40,160 nt of DNA from the NCBI GenBank assembly GCA_947442625.1, contig CANEWJ010000006.1, positions 1 through 40,160 of the forward strand, in the 5' to 3' direction. Origin of the DNA: Chitinophagaceae bacterium (GTDB lineage: Bacteria; Bacteroidota; Bacteroidia; Chitinophagales; Chitinophagaceae). The position numbers were made by a program, and so were the translations under genes. Under the pieces are notes generated by a model that saw only the letters and a program-made list of their open reading frames with translations, did no database searches and had not been told where the DNA came from. This document shows positions 33,662 through 40,160 of the stretch, one piece after another (position 1 is the stretch's first letter; each line of letters starts with the position of its first letter).

Positions 33662-34597
33662 TCAAGGCCAGGGCAACAAATCCAGCTTTTTGAGCAGGCT
33701 TTGGGCCAATTTGACCAACGACTCATGACTGGAGCCAGCAATGTGTGGCGTAACAATCACATTCCTGTGCCTCAACAGTTGTTGCAACATGTCTGTTTCA
33801 TGGGGTGCATAACTTGCAAGATCCTCATTTTCAAGCACATCCAAGCCTGCGGCAGCAACCAGGCCTTGGTCTAATGCACTGATCAGGGCGGCTGTATCTA
33901 CCACCCCACCCCTGCTGGCATTGAGAAAATATGGTCTTTTTTTAAGCGAAGAGAAAAACTGCTCATTGGCATAATGCTGCGTTTCCGCATTTAAGGGCAG
34001 GTGGAAACTGATGGCATCAGCCGATTCCTGGATGGTTTCAAGTGTGGATTCAATGATATGGCCACCACTGAAACCTGTCTTGTACTTGTCGTGCGCAAGC
34101 ACTTTCACACCAAAGGGTGAAAGCAAATGGGCAAAGGCTGATCCCGTATGTCCCAAACCAATGATACCAACTGTTTTGCCGCCCAGCTCAAATCCCCTGT
34201 TGGCCTCACGCAGCCATATTCCTTCCCTCACTTCATCCCTGGAGCTGCTGATGTTGTGGAGCAGCGAAAGCAGCATACCAAGACAGTGTTCACCCACTGA
34301 TTCACAGTTGCCATCCGGACTGCTCATGCAAACTACATGCTGGGAAGTTGCCTGATCAACATCGATGATCTCCATTCCACTGCCCAATCTCCCAATCCAT
34401 TTCAGTGATTGGGCGGCTGCCAGGATTTCCTTGTCAATTTGAATCCTGCTGGCCACAATCAATCCGGCATAGGAAGGAATCAATTCTTTCAACTCCTGAT
34501 GGCTTATTTTCTCCTGGGTATCCACCAGGTATCCTCTTTGCTCCAGCCCTGCTTTGAGACAAGGATGGGCAGGGGCAGTGATCATCACTTTAGGCAT
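33662..34597 (-). CDS. D-isomer 2-hydroxyacid dehydrogenase (phosphoglycerate dehydrogenase-like)
   Basis: NAD-dependent oxidoreductase of the D-2-hydroxyacid family. The 311-residue protein has the Rossmann motif VGIIGLGHTGSAFAHLL, and the catalytic set R (NASRGGVVD), E (GLDVLENED) and H (TPHIAGSSHE). The N-terminal half (VDTQEKISHQELKELIPSYAGLIVASRIQID) is the substrate domain. No ACT domain is present, so it is a short form; 3-phosphoglycerate, glyoxylate or hydroxypyruvate are possible substrates and serine synthesis cannot be claimed. ATG 34597 overlaps the ksgA stop by one base (TGATG); a TTG at 34600 is the only alternative. Its stop is 29 nt before the terminator at 33591-33632. Confidence 0.88.
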   Translation of the reverse strand: MPKVMITAPAHPCLKAGLEQRGYLVDTQEKISHQELKELIPSYAGLIVASRIQIDKEILAAAQSLKWIGRLGSGMEIIDVDQATSQHVVCMSSPDGNCESVGEHCLGMLLSLLHNISSSRDEVREGIWLREANRGFELGGKTVGIIGLGHTGSAFAHLLSPFGVKVLAHDKYKTGFSGGHIIESTLETIQESADAISFHLPLNAETQHYANEQFFSSLKKRPYFLNASRGGVVDTAALISALDQGLVAAAGLDVLENEDLASYAPHETDMLQQLLRHRNVIVTPHIAGSSHESLVKLAQSLLKKLDLLPWP

Positions 34598-35349
34598 CAA
34601 TTCATCTTGTTTAGTAGTTCGACAAAATCGAGCACAGACAGCTGTTCTGCACGTTTTGTAAAAATCGGATCCAGCAGGTCTTCTTTTTTGAAATAGGGTT
34701 TCAAAGGATTCCTCAATTGTTTTCTTCTTTGTCCAAATGCCAGCTTCACCAACAGCATGAATTTCTTGTGGTTGGTGATCCCATAAGGATTGCCTGCATC
34801 TTCAAACATGATGACGCCACTTTTCACTTTGGGGGGTGGATTGAAGCAGTTTTCGTCCACATCAAACAAGTATGTCGTTTTGTAATAGGCCTGGGAAATG
34901 ACACTCAGAATGCCATATTCTTTTGATCCCGGACCCGAGCAAATCCTAACGGCAACTTCCTTCTGGAACATGCCTATCATGGTCTCCACCTGCGCCCTCC
35001 AATCAATAACTTTGAAAACGATCTGGGTGGAAATATTGTAAGGGAAGTTGCCAATCAAGGTAAAGCGTCCGCTGAAGGGTGCATCAATCTCAAGAATATC
35101 TGCTTCGATGATCTTGCCCCGCACATGAGGATAGGCTTTCAGCAGAAATGCCACCTTCTCTGCATCAATTTCCACCAACTTGAGGTCTACCCCCTCCAAC
35201 CCTTTCAGGTACTTGGTCAGTGCACCACCACCCGGACCCACTTCCAGCAATTGGCTGTATTGGTGCGCATTGAGGGCCTCAATGATGCGTATGCAGACCG
35301 TTTCATCTTTCAAAAAGTGTTGTCCTAGCGATTTCTTGAGGGTGTACAT
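34597..35349 (-). CDS. ksgA: 16S rRNA dimethyladenosine transferase KsgA (RsmA)
   Basis: Dimethylates two adjacent adenosines near the 3' end of 16S rRNA (A1518 and A1519 in E. coli numbering). The 250-residue protein starts MYTLKKSLGQHFLKD (the family signature GQHFL at 9-13), with the SAM-binding LEVGPGGGALTKYL, the catalytic GNFPYNIS (family usually NLPYN) and the C-terminal helical domain with PPPKVKSGV. Length is normal. A -7 box ends 5 nt before the ATG, so the mRNA may be leaderless. It begins the ksgA-hydroxyacid dehydrogenase operon and diverges from pdxA, with 53 nt between starts. Confidence 0.96.
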   Translation of the reverse strand: MYTLKKSLGQHFLKDETVCIRIIEALNAHQYSQLLEVGPGGGALTKYLKGLEGVDLKLVEIDAEKVAFLLKAYPHVRGKIIEADILEIDAPFSGRFTLIGNFPYNISTQIVFKVIDWRAQVETMIGMFQKEVAVRICSGPGSKEYGILSVISQAYYKTTYLFDVDENCFNPPPKVKSGVIMFEDAGNPYGITNHKKFMLLVKLAFGQRRKQLRNPLKPYFKKEDLLDPIFTKRAEQLSVLDFVELLNKMN

Positions 35350-35354
35350 TGCGC

Positions 35355-35362
35355 CAAAATTA
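35355..35362 (-). promoter_or_regulatory. Putative -7 box of ksgA, predicting a leaderless mRNA
   Basis: Minus-strand TAATTTTG is an exact TAnnTTTG match ending 5 nt before the ksgA ATG (35349). On the plus strand TACCTTTA (35387-35394, one mismatch) lies 8 nt before the pdxA ATG, so both divergent genes may have very short leaders. Confidence 0.55.
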
Positions 35363-35402
35363 AGACAAAGATCCCCGTTTTCCTTGTACCTTTACTGTTC
35401 AA

Positions 35403-36503
35403 ATGAAAGCAGAAGAGATGAGTGCTCAAAAAAGACCGGTAATTGGAATTTCAATTGGAGACCTGAATGGGATAGGAATCGAGCTGATTCTCAATACCTT
35501 TTCAGACGGACGCATCCTTGAATTCTGTACCCCAGTAGTTTTTGGCAACAACAAGGTGCTCAACTTCTACAGAAAGCTGATGCCAGAATTGAACATCAGT
35601 TACAACAACATCAAAGACATCGCCAAGGCCAATCCAAAACAACTCAATGTATTCACCGTTTGGGAAGAGGATGTGGACATACAGCCCGGTCAAATGACCG
35701 ATACAGCTGGCCTGTATGGAGTAAAATCATTGCAGGCAGCAGTGAAGGCACTGAAAGAAAATGCAATTGATGTCTTGGTTACAGCACCCTTGCACAAATA
35801 TGCCATGCAGAGCAGTGAATTCAATTTCACAGGGCATACTCCTTATCTCAAGGAAGTGTTCAAGGCAGATGAAGTGCTGATGCTGATGGTGGCAGAGAAC
35901 ATGCGGGTTGCCTTGCTTACTGAACATGTAGCCATAGGTGATGTTGCCAAAAACATTACCAAAGAACAGATCATCAAAAAAATCAACCTGCTCAAAGCCA
36001 GCCTTAAAAAAGACTTTGGTATCGATAGGCCAAAGATTGCCGTCTTGGGCCTTAACCCCCATGCAGGCGATGAAGGATTGGTGGGAAGAGAGGAGAAAGA
36101 AATTATTCGTCCGGCAGTGATGGAGGCAAAGAAAAATGACTGTATCGTTATGGGCCCATACAGTGCAGATGCATTTTTTGCCAGGGGAAGCCATGAAAAA
36201 TTTGATGCAGTGCTGGCCATGTACCACGACCAGGGACTGATTCCTTTCAAGTCGCTTGCGCTGGGCGAAGGCACCAATTTCACTGCTGGCCTACAAGTCA
36301 TCAGAACATCCCCAGATCATGGAACTGCCTTTGATATTGCAGGAAAGAATATTGCCGATGAATCCTCCTTCAGGGCTGCAGTATTCGCAGCAGTAGACAT
36401 TTTTGATACAAGAATGGGCTATGCAGAAATGAGAAAAAATCCGCTGCGAAAAATTTCTGCAAGGGTAATGGCCAATGCAGAGGACGAAAAAATTGACGAA
36501 TAG
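35403..36503 (+). CDS. pdxA: 4-hydroxythreonine-4-phosphate dehydrogenase
   Basis: Oxidises 4-phosphohydroxy-L-threonine in the DXP-dependent pyridoxal phosphate pathway; its product is used by PdxJ. The 366-residue protein has the N-terminal GISIGDLNGIGIE block, then TGHTPYLKEVF, VLGLNPHAGDEGLVGREE, AMYHDQGLIPFKSLAL (metal-ligand histidine) and RTSPDHGTAFDIAGK, all PdxA signatures. Length is slightly above the E. coli enzyme (329). No pdxJ is nearby. Its stop lies 2 nt from the reverse stop of the LolA-like gene. Confidence 0.95.
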   Translation: MKAEEMSAQKRPVIGISIGDLNGIGIELILNTFSDGRILEFCTPVVFGNNKVLNFYRKLMPELNISYNNIKDIAKANPKQLNVFTVWEEDVDIQPGQMTDTAGLYGVKSLQAAVKALKENAIDVLVTAPLHKYAMQSSEFNFTGHTPYLKEVFKADEVLMLMVAENMRVALLTEHVAIGDVAKNITKEQIIKKINLLKASLKKDFGIDRPKIAVLGLNPHAGDEGLVGREEKEIIRPAVMEAKKNDCIVMGPYSADAFFARGSHEKFDAVLAMYHDQGLIPFKSLALGEGTNFTAGLQVIRTSPDHGTAFDIAGKNIADESSFRAAVFAAVDIFDTRMGYAEMRKNPLRKISARVMANAEDEKIDE

Positions 36504-36505
36504 CT

Positions 36506-37204
36506 TTATTTGGTACCGAAAATATCTGCGGCCAATCCTTTGTTGATCTCGTAAGAAGCATAAGAAATCTCTATCCTTCCCTGCTTGCTCAAAGGCTTCT
36601 TTTCTTTTGATTTCTGGGAGATACTTGCATCATACTCAAAAGTTATTCCCTTGGGTAATTTGTAATCCTTTGTATTAAAAATCATGATGGCCTTGTCTGG
36701 CAAACCCCACTTGGCATATTTCCCATATTCCATTTCCATTTCATAGGTACCGTTGTCTTTGGTAGTGGTGATTGCTCTTCTGATCAACATGGCCTTGTCA
36801 TCAACATACAAGGTTGTCAAGACGATATCAGAAGATTCACCATTGGGGATGAGTTTCAAAACAGCGAGATCAGCACCCTTCCACAAGATACGACCTGCGG
36901 AGAGTGAAGTATAGTTGCCTTCGGTGATCAAAGAATTCATATTGATGCGGATACCTCCTTTGGGCAATACAGAAATACCCCCATCTTTTTTAATCCTGAA
37001 AAGATCGGGGAATTTGTAGAAAATACGCACTGTAGAAATGGGTAATTTAAGAAAAGCCACATCCGTTTTCAGCATCCCTTTTGCCTCGTAATCCTTTACA
37101 GACAATAACTTGGACTTGAGCTTGGCAGCCATCTCTTCAGCAGATTGAGAAAACAACAATCCAACAGAACACACACCAATCAAGAACAACAAAAACTTCT
37201 TCAT
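36506..37204 (-). CDS. Exported LolA-like protein (outer-membrane lipoprotein sorting superfamily)
   Basis: A 232-residue protein with a signal peptide (MKKFLLFLIGVCSVGLLFSQS, cut around residue 19) and a beta-rich body resembling the LolA/LolB-like half-barrel fold: KLSKLLSVKDYEAKGML-like N-terminal part, IFYKFPDLFRI, ALSAGRILWKGADLAV-like middle and ending with QGRIEISYASYEINKGLAADIF. The similarity is to the superfamily only; a true LolA role in lipoprotein transport is not shown. The gene follows the Tat-exported isomerase by 42 nt on the same strand and converges with pdxA. Exact partner unknown. Confidence 0.72.
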   Translation of the reverse strand: MKKFLLFLIGVCSVGLLFSQSAEEMAAKLKSKLLSVKDYEAKGMLKTDVAFLKLPISTVRIFYKFPDLFRIKKDGGISVLPKGGIRINMNSLITEGNYTSLSAGRILWKGADLAVLKLIPNGESSDIVLTTLYVDDKAMLIRRAITTTKDNGTYEMEMEYGKYAKWGLPDKAIMIFNTKDYKLPKGITFEYDASISQKSKEKKPLSKQGRIEISYASYEINKGLAADIFGTK

Positions 37205-37246
37205 GATATTAAAACAACCGCCCTGCTTAAATGTTCAGCGCCAATG

Positions 37247-38164
37247 CTATAGAAAAGAGTCAGATTCCCTGTAGGCCTTGATCAGGGCCAACTCCCCTTC
37301 TGTGCCAGGTTTTGAATTTCCATGTTCCATTCCCATCACACCACGATATCCTTTGTTGTAAATATGCTTGAAAATATTCTTGTAGTTCATTTCCCCGGTG
37401 GTGGGCTCCTTCCTTCCTGGGTTGTCCCCAATCTGGAAATAGCCAATCTCTTCCCAGGTACGGTTGATGTTGGTAATGATGTTTCCTTCATTGCGCTGCA
37501 TGTGGTACATGTCAAAAAGGATCTTGCAGGATGGGCTGTTCACCGCCTTACAAATCATATAGGTTTGGGTGGAGTAGCGCAAGAACAGGTCGGGGTTATC
37601 ACTTAAAGGTTCCAGCACCATCACCAGTCCATGTTTTTCAAGGACTCCCGCACCGCCTCTTAACGCTTCAATGACATTGGCAGTTTGGATGTCCATCGGT
37701 AAACTTCGGTCAAAATTTCCTGGCACAACGGTCATGTGTTTGGCATTGCAACGCTTGGCCACTTCAACAGCGGTTTTGCAATCGCGGATGATCAGGTCCT
37801 TGAACTCCTGCTTTCCTGTGGCAAGGCTCATCTTCCAATGCCAACCATCGGTGGTGATCACAAATACGCCCATTTGCATGCCCAGCTTGGCCAGGGTATC
37901 ACCAATCTTGGACTGCATTTCAGGCGTACGGTTCATCATGCCATTGTCTTCAATGGACCTGAAACCCTGATCATGTGCCCACTTGATCTGATCAATAAAA
38001 TCCTTTCCTGCATGAGCAGCGAACATCCCGTCATGAAATCCATAGTTGAGGTTGAATGTTTTGCCTGGTTCATTTACTGGTTGATATGCTGAAAATGCGG
38101 CTAATCCCGGTATCAATGCGGCTCCTGCCATGGATGATCTTTTGAGAAATCCTCTGCGTTCCAT
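37247..38164 (-). CDS. Tat-exported hydroxypyruvate isomerase-like / sugar phosphate isomerase-epimerase (TIM barrel)
   Basis: A 305-residue AP-endonuclease-2-type TIM-barrel protein, closest in layout to hydroxypyruvate isomerase. The N-terminus MERRGFLKRSSMAG followed by a hydrophobic Ala-rich segment is a twin-arginine signal (RRGFLK), so the enzyme acts outside the cytoplasm. The barrel keeps likely metal ligands E185 (LEPLSD), D218 (LFDMYH), Q244 (YFQIGD) and E280 (GMEHG). GDNPGRKEPTTGEMNY is the Hyi block. The true substrate is unknown; exported members of this family are common in Bacteroidota and Planctomycetes sugar clusters. First gene before the LolA-like gene; diverges from the FGE-like gene (74 nt). 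Confidence 0.85.
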   Translation of the reverse strand: MERRGFLKRSSMAGAALIPGLAAFSAYQPVNEPGKTFNLNYGFHDGMFAAHAGKDFIDQIKWAHDQGFRSIEDNGMMNRTPEMQSKIGDTLAKLGMQMGVFVITTDGWHWKMSLATGKQEFKDLIIRDCKTAVEVAKRCNAKHMTVVPGNFDRSLPMDIQTANVIEALRGGAGVLEKHGLVMVLEPLSDNPDLFLRYSTQTYMICKAVNSPSCKILFDMYHMQRNEGNIITNINRTWEEIGYFQIGDNPGRKEPTTGEMNYKNIFKHIYNKGYRGVMGMEHGNSKPGTEGELALIKAYRESDSFL

Positions 38165-38238
38165 ATGAAAAGAAATTTAATCGTTTGAAAAATGAAAACT
38201 AGGAACAATTTAGTTAAAATTGCATCAAATCAAATGCA

Positions 38239-39189
38239 TTGAAAAAAATTATTCTAGCGCTCTGCTGCCTGCAATGGATATCACCGGAAGCTGGCTTTGC
38301 GCAAACCAATGTTTCCAAAACAGAAGAAATCAACATGCCGTTATCGGAGTTGAAAATCAAAATGGTTTCCATCCCCGAAGGAACTTTCTTGATGGGAAGC
38401 AACAGCTCCGCCAAGCCCAATGAAAAACCTGCCAAAACAGTCAAGATTTCCGCATTTTGGATGGGGGCATGTGAAATTACACACGACCAGTTCGATGTGT
38501 TTTTCAAGGATGAAAATACTTCACAAGGGTCAAAGGTAGATGCTGTTACAAGACCCACCGCACAGTACATAGACCTGAGCTGGGACATGGGAAAAGGTGG
38601 TGGATTTCCGGTCAACAGCATGAGTGTGGATGCGGCCATGATGTTCTGCAGGTGGATGTACCAAAACACGGGCGTTTTCTACCGGTTGCCCACTGAAGCA
38701 GAATGGGAATATGCTTGCAGGGCGGGAAGCAAAACCAATTATTTTTTTGGAAATGATGCTACCCAGTTGGGTCAATATGCCTGGTACAAGACCAACAGCA
38801 AAGAAAAATACCAGCGGGTGGGAACCAAAAAACCAAACGCCTGGGGATTGTACGATATGCTGGGCAATGTTGCCGAGTGGACCATGGATCAATATGCTCC
38901 CGATTATTTGAAGCAGCTTACGGATGGCCAGCTGGATCCTACCAATCCACCTGCTGCACGGTATCCAAGGAGCATCAGGGGTGGATCTTATCTTGACGTT
39001 GCGGCCGATCTTAGGGTATATACACGCAAATTCTCTGAACCGTTTTGGAACCAGCGCGATCCGCAAATTCCCAAAAGCAGGTGGTGGCTCACAGACGGAA
39101 TGTTTGCAGGTTTCAGAATTGTTCGCCCTGTTAAGCAACCAACTGCGGAAGAAGCCAAAAAATTTTATACATTGTATCTCGGTAAATAA
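38239..39189 (+). CDS. Exported FGE/SUMF1-like protein lacking the catalytic cysteines, TTG start
   Basis: A 316-residue protein of the formylglycine-generating-enzyme (SUMF1/EgtB/PvdO) fold. The TTG at 38239 gives a signal peptide (MKKIILALCCLQW, cut near GFA at residue 22); the next in-frame ATG is 32 residues further and would lose it. Fold blocks are IPEGTFLMGSN, ISAFWMGACEITHDQF, YRLPTEAEWEYACRAG, NAWGLYDMLGNVAEWTMD and RSIRGGSYLD; the end is GFRIVRPV. In true FGE two cysteines follow RGGSW; here the segment is LDVAADLRVYTR, without cysteine, so sulfatase activation is unlikely. An ATG CAT TGA mini-frame overlaps the TTG. Followed after 18 nt by the Gfo/Idh/MocA gene. Confidence 0.85.
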   Translation: MKKIILALCCLQWISPEAGFAQTNVSKTEEINMPLSELKIKMVSIPEGTFLMGSNSSAKPNEKPAKTVKISAFWMGACEITHDQFDVFFKDENTSQGSKVDAVTRPTAQYIDLSWDMGKGGGFPVNSMSVDAAMMFCRWMYQNTGVFYRLPTEAEWEYACRAGSKTNYFFGNDATQLGQYAWYKTNSKEKYQRVGTKKPNAWGLYDMLGNVAEWTMDQYAPDYLKQLTDGQLDPTNPPAARYPRSIRGGSYLDVAADLRVYTRKFSEPFWNQRDPQIPKSRWWLTDGMFAGFRIVRPVKQPTAEEAKKFYTLYLGK

Positions 39190-39207
39190 CATCTTAAAAC
39201 AACAACG

Positions 39208-40160
39208 ATGCAAAACAACATGCCATTTTCCGGCAAGAGTCGCAGAGACTTTGTAAAACAGACCGGAATCATCTCAGGTGGAGTACTTGCTGCACCACTG
39301 ATTACCAATGCAAATTTTCATTCCGGAGCCAGTGATGAAATCAAGGTTGCCTTGATTGGTTGCGGCGGACGTGGAACTGGTGCTGCAGTTCAGGCACTGC
39401 TCAGCAAACAGAATGTCAAACTGGTTGCCATGGCGGATGCCTTTCGCGACAGGCTGGATGATGCCTACAAAAGCATCACCGGTGACCTTACAGAAGCAGG
39501 TATTGCGGGTGACATCAAAAAATTGATTGACGTACCCGAAGAAAGAAAATTTGTTGGATTTGATGGTTATAAAAATGCCATTGCTCTCGCTGATGTGGTG
39601 ATCCTGACAACACCTCCCGGTTTCAGGCCCCTTCACTTTGAAGAAGCGGTGAAGCAAGGAAAACACATCTTCATGGAAAAGCCAGTAGCCACTGATCCGG
39701 AAGGTGTCAAGCGTGTACTGGTTGCTGCTGCAGAAGCAAAAACAAAAAAACTCAATGTAGTCGTAGGTCTTCAGCGCCACTACCAAAACTCTTACCGTGA
39801 GTTGTTCAAACGCAAGGACATGATCGGCGATATCACTTCAGCACAGGCCTGGTGGAACAATGATGGTGTTTGGGTTAAACCAAGAACAACTGGTCAAACT
39901 GAAATGGAATACCAGATGCGCAACTGGTATTATTTCAACTGGCTTTGTGGCGATCATATCACCGAACAGCATATCCACAACCTTGATGTCATCAACTGGT
40001 TCAAGGGCGGCTATCCCGTGAAAGCACAGGGCATGGGTGGAAGAGAAGTCAGGAAAGGAAAAGACCATGGTGAGATCTTTGATCATCACTTTGTGGAATT
40101 CACCTACGCCGATGGTTCCATCCTCAACAGCCAGTGCCGCCATATCCCCAAGACATCAGC
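39208..40160 (+). CDS. Tat-exported Gfo/Idh/MocA family oxidoreductase, N-terminal part
   Basis: The first 317 codons of an NAD(P)-dependent sugar or polyol dehydrogenase, cut by the right edge. It opens MQNNMPFSGKSRRDFVK, followed by a hydrophobic GG/AA-rich segment: a twin-arginine signal (SRRDFVK). The Rossmann dinucleotide loop is IGCGGRGTG (from about residue 50), and the family catalytic EKP motif is E157-K158-P159 (MEKPVATDP). HNLDVINWFKGGYPVKAQG is typical of the large Tat-exported subgroup in Bacteroidota. The gene starts 18 nt after the FGE-like gene and is probably in its operon. An alternative ATG is at 39220. The substrate is unknown. Confidence 0.9.
   Translation, partial: MQNNMPFSGKSRRDFVKQTGIISGGVLAAPLITNANFHSGASDEIKVALIGCGGRGTGAAVQALLSKQNVKLVAMADAFRDRLDDAYKSITGDLTEAGIAGDIKKLIDVPEERKFVGFDGYKNAIALADVVILTTPPGFRPLHFEEAVKQGKHIFMEKPVATDPEGVKRVLVAAAEAKTKKLNVVVGLQRHYQNSYRELFKRKDMIGDITSAQAWWNNDGVWVKPRTTGQTEMEYQMRNWYYFNWLCGDHITEQHIHNLDVINWFKGGYPVKAQGMGGREVRKGKDHGEIFDHHFVEFTYADGSILNSQCRHIPKTS

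Noticed and set aside
38530-39213. 227-codon minus-strand open frame opposite the FGE-like gene
   Set aside because: Antisense shadow of a clear coding gene; no recognisable domains or start context.
39274-40143. Two minus-strand frames at the right edge
   Set aside because: They are opposite the Gfo/Idh/MocA gene, which has Tat signal, Rossmann motif and EKP motif; the plus-strand gene merely lacks a stop because the window ends.
1-40160. CRISPR array, tRNA/rRNA genes, insertion sequences, prophage or toxin-antitoxin modules
   Set aside because: No regularly spaced repeats, no transposase or integrase motifs, no cloverleaf seen in the intergenic spaces; nearly every kilobase is a recognisable chromosomal gene.

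Overview
The window looks like ordinary chromosomal DNA from a member of the phylum Bacteroidota, most likely the Chitinophagaceae/Chitinophagales. This rests on several things seen in the sequence. Protein types include a UMF1-family MFS transporter, a DUF3098 protein behind FtsX, a secreted protease with a type IX secretion (T9SS)-like C-terminal domain, Tat-exported Gfo/Idh/MocA and hydroxypyruvate-isomerase-like proteins, and a Bacteroidota-style alanine dehydrogenase. Shine-Dalgarno sequences are almost absent. Many genes are preceded by the Bacteroidota -7 promoter box TAnnTTTG. No insertion sequence, prophage, CRISPR array, rRNA or tRNA was found.

Layout. 1-4.1 kb (minus strand): a glycerol operon glpK-glpD-glpF, followed by the start of atpD, which runs off the left edge. 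A G-rich telomere-like tract lies directly against the glpK start codon. 4.1-8.1 kb (plus): dnaX, the pyruvate dehydrogenase E2 gene with two lipoyl domains and a clear terminator, and a small CoA-binding protein. 8.2-10.4 kb (plus): an unknown secreted protein and a secreted metzincin protease. 10.5-13.9 kb (plus): gltX, a stand-alone B12-binding protein and fumC. 13.9-16.6 kb (minus): operon tsaE - alanine dehydrogenase - sugar nucleotidyltransferase. 16.6-20.7 kb (plus): a copper-type P1B ATPase and recQ, then about 300 bp of non-coding DNA before an orphan OmpR-type response regulator. 21.7-25.6 kb (minus): ruvB and leuS. 25.7-29.9 kb (plus): ftsX - DUF3098 - uppP - UMF1 transporter - MBL-fold hydrolase, a tight operon with a cell-envelope flavour. 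29.9-31.7 kb (minus): a DUF3108 protein and a flippase-like membrane protein. 31.8-32.3 kb (plus): ruvC. 32.4-35.3 kb (minus): ksgA - hydroxyacid dehydrogenase, then greA - HIT protein - small membrane protein. 35.4-36.5 kb (plus): pdxA. 36.5-38.2 kb (minus): a LolA-like protein and a Tat-exported sugar isomerase. 38.2 kb to the right edge (plus): an FGE/SUMF1-like secreted protein and a Tat-exported oxidoreductase, cut off by the edge.

Most genes are housekeeping: replication and recombination (dnaX, recQ, ruvB, ruvC), translation (gltX, leuS, ksgA, tsaE), transcription (greA) and central carbon metabolism (glpFDK, E2, fumC, ald). I found no convincing new defence or mobile system. The most interesting signals are regulatory: a G-rich tract against glpK; a promoter-proximal terminator in the greA leader, reminiscent of the enterobacterial GraL arrangement; a set of TAnnTTTG boxes 4-6 nt before start codons that predicts leaderless mRNAs; and a divergent ruvC/flippase pair in which neither gene appears to start with ATG. 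The right-hand cluster of exported sugar-modifying proteins and the unknown protein/metzincin pair are the best candidates for uncharacterised function.
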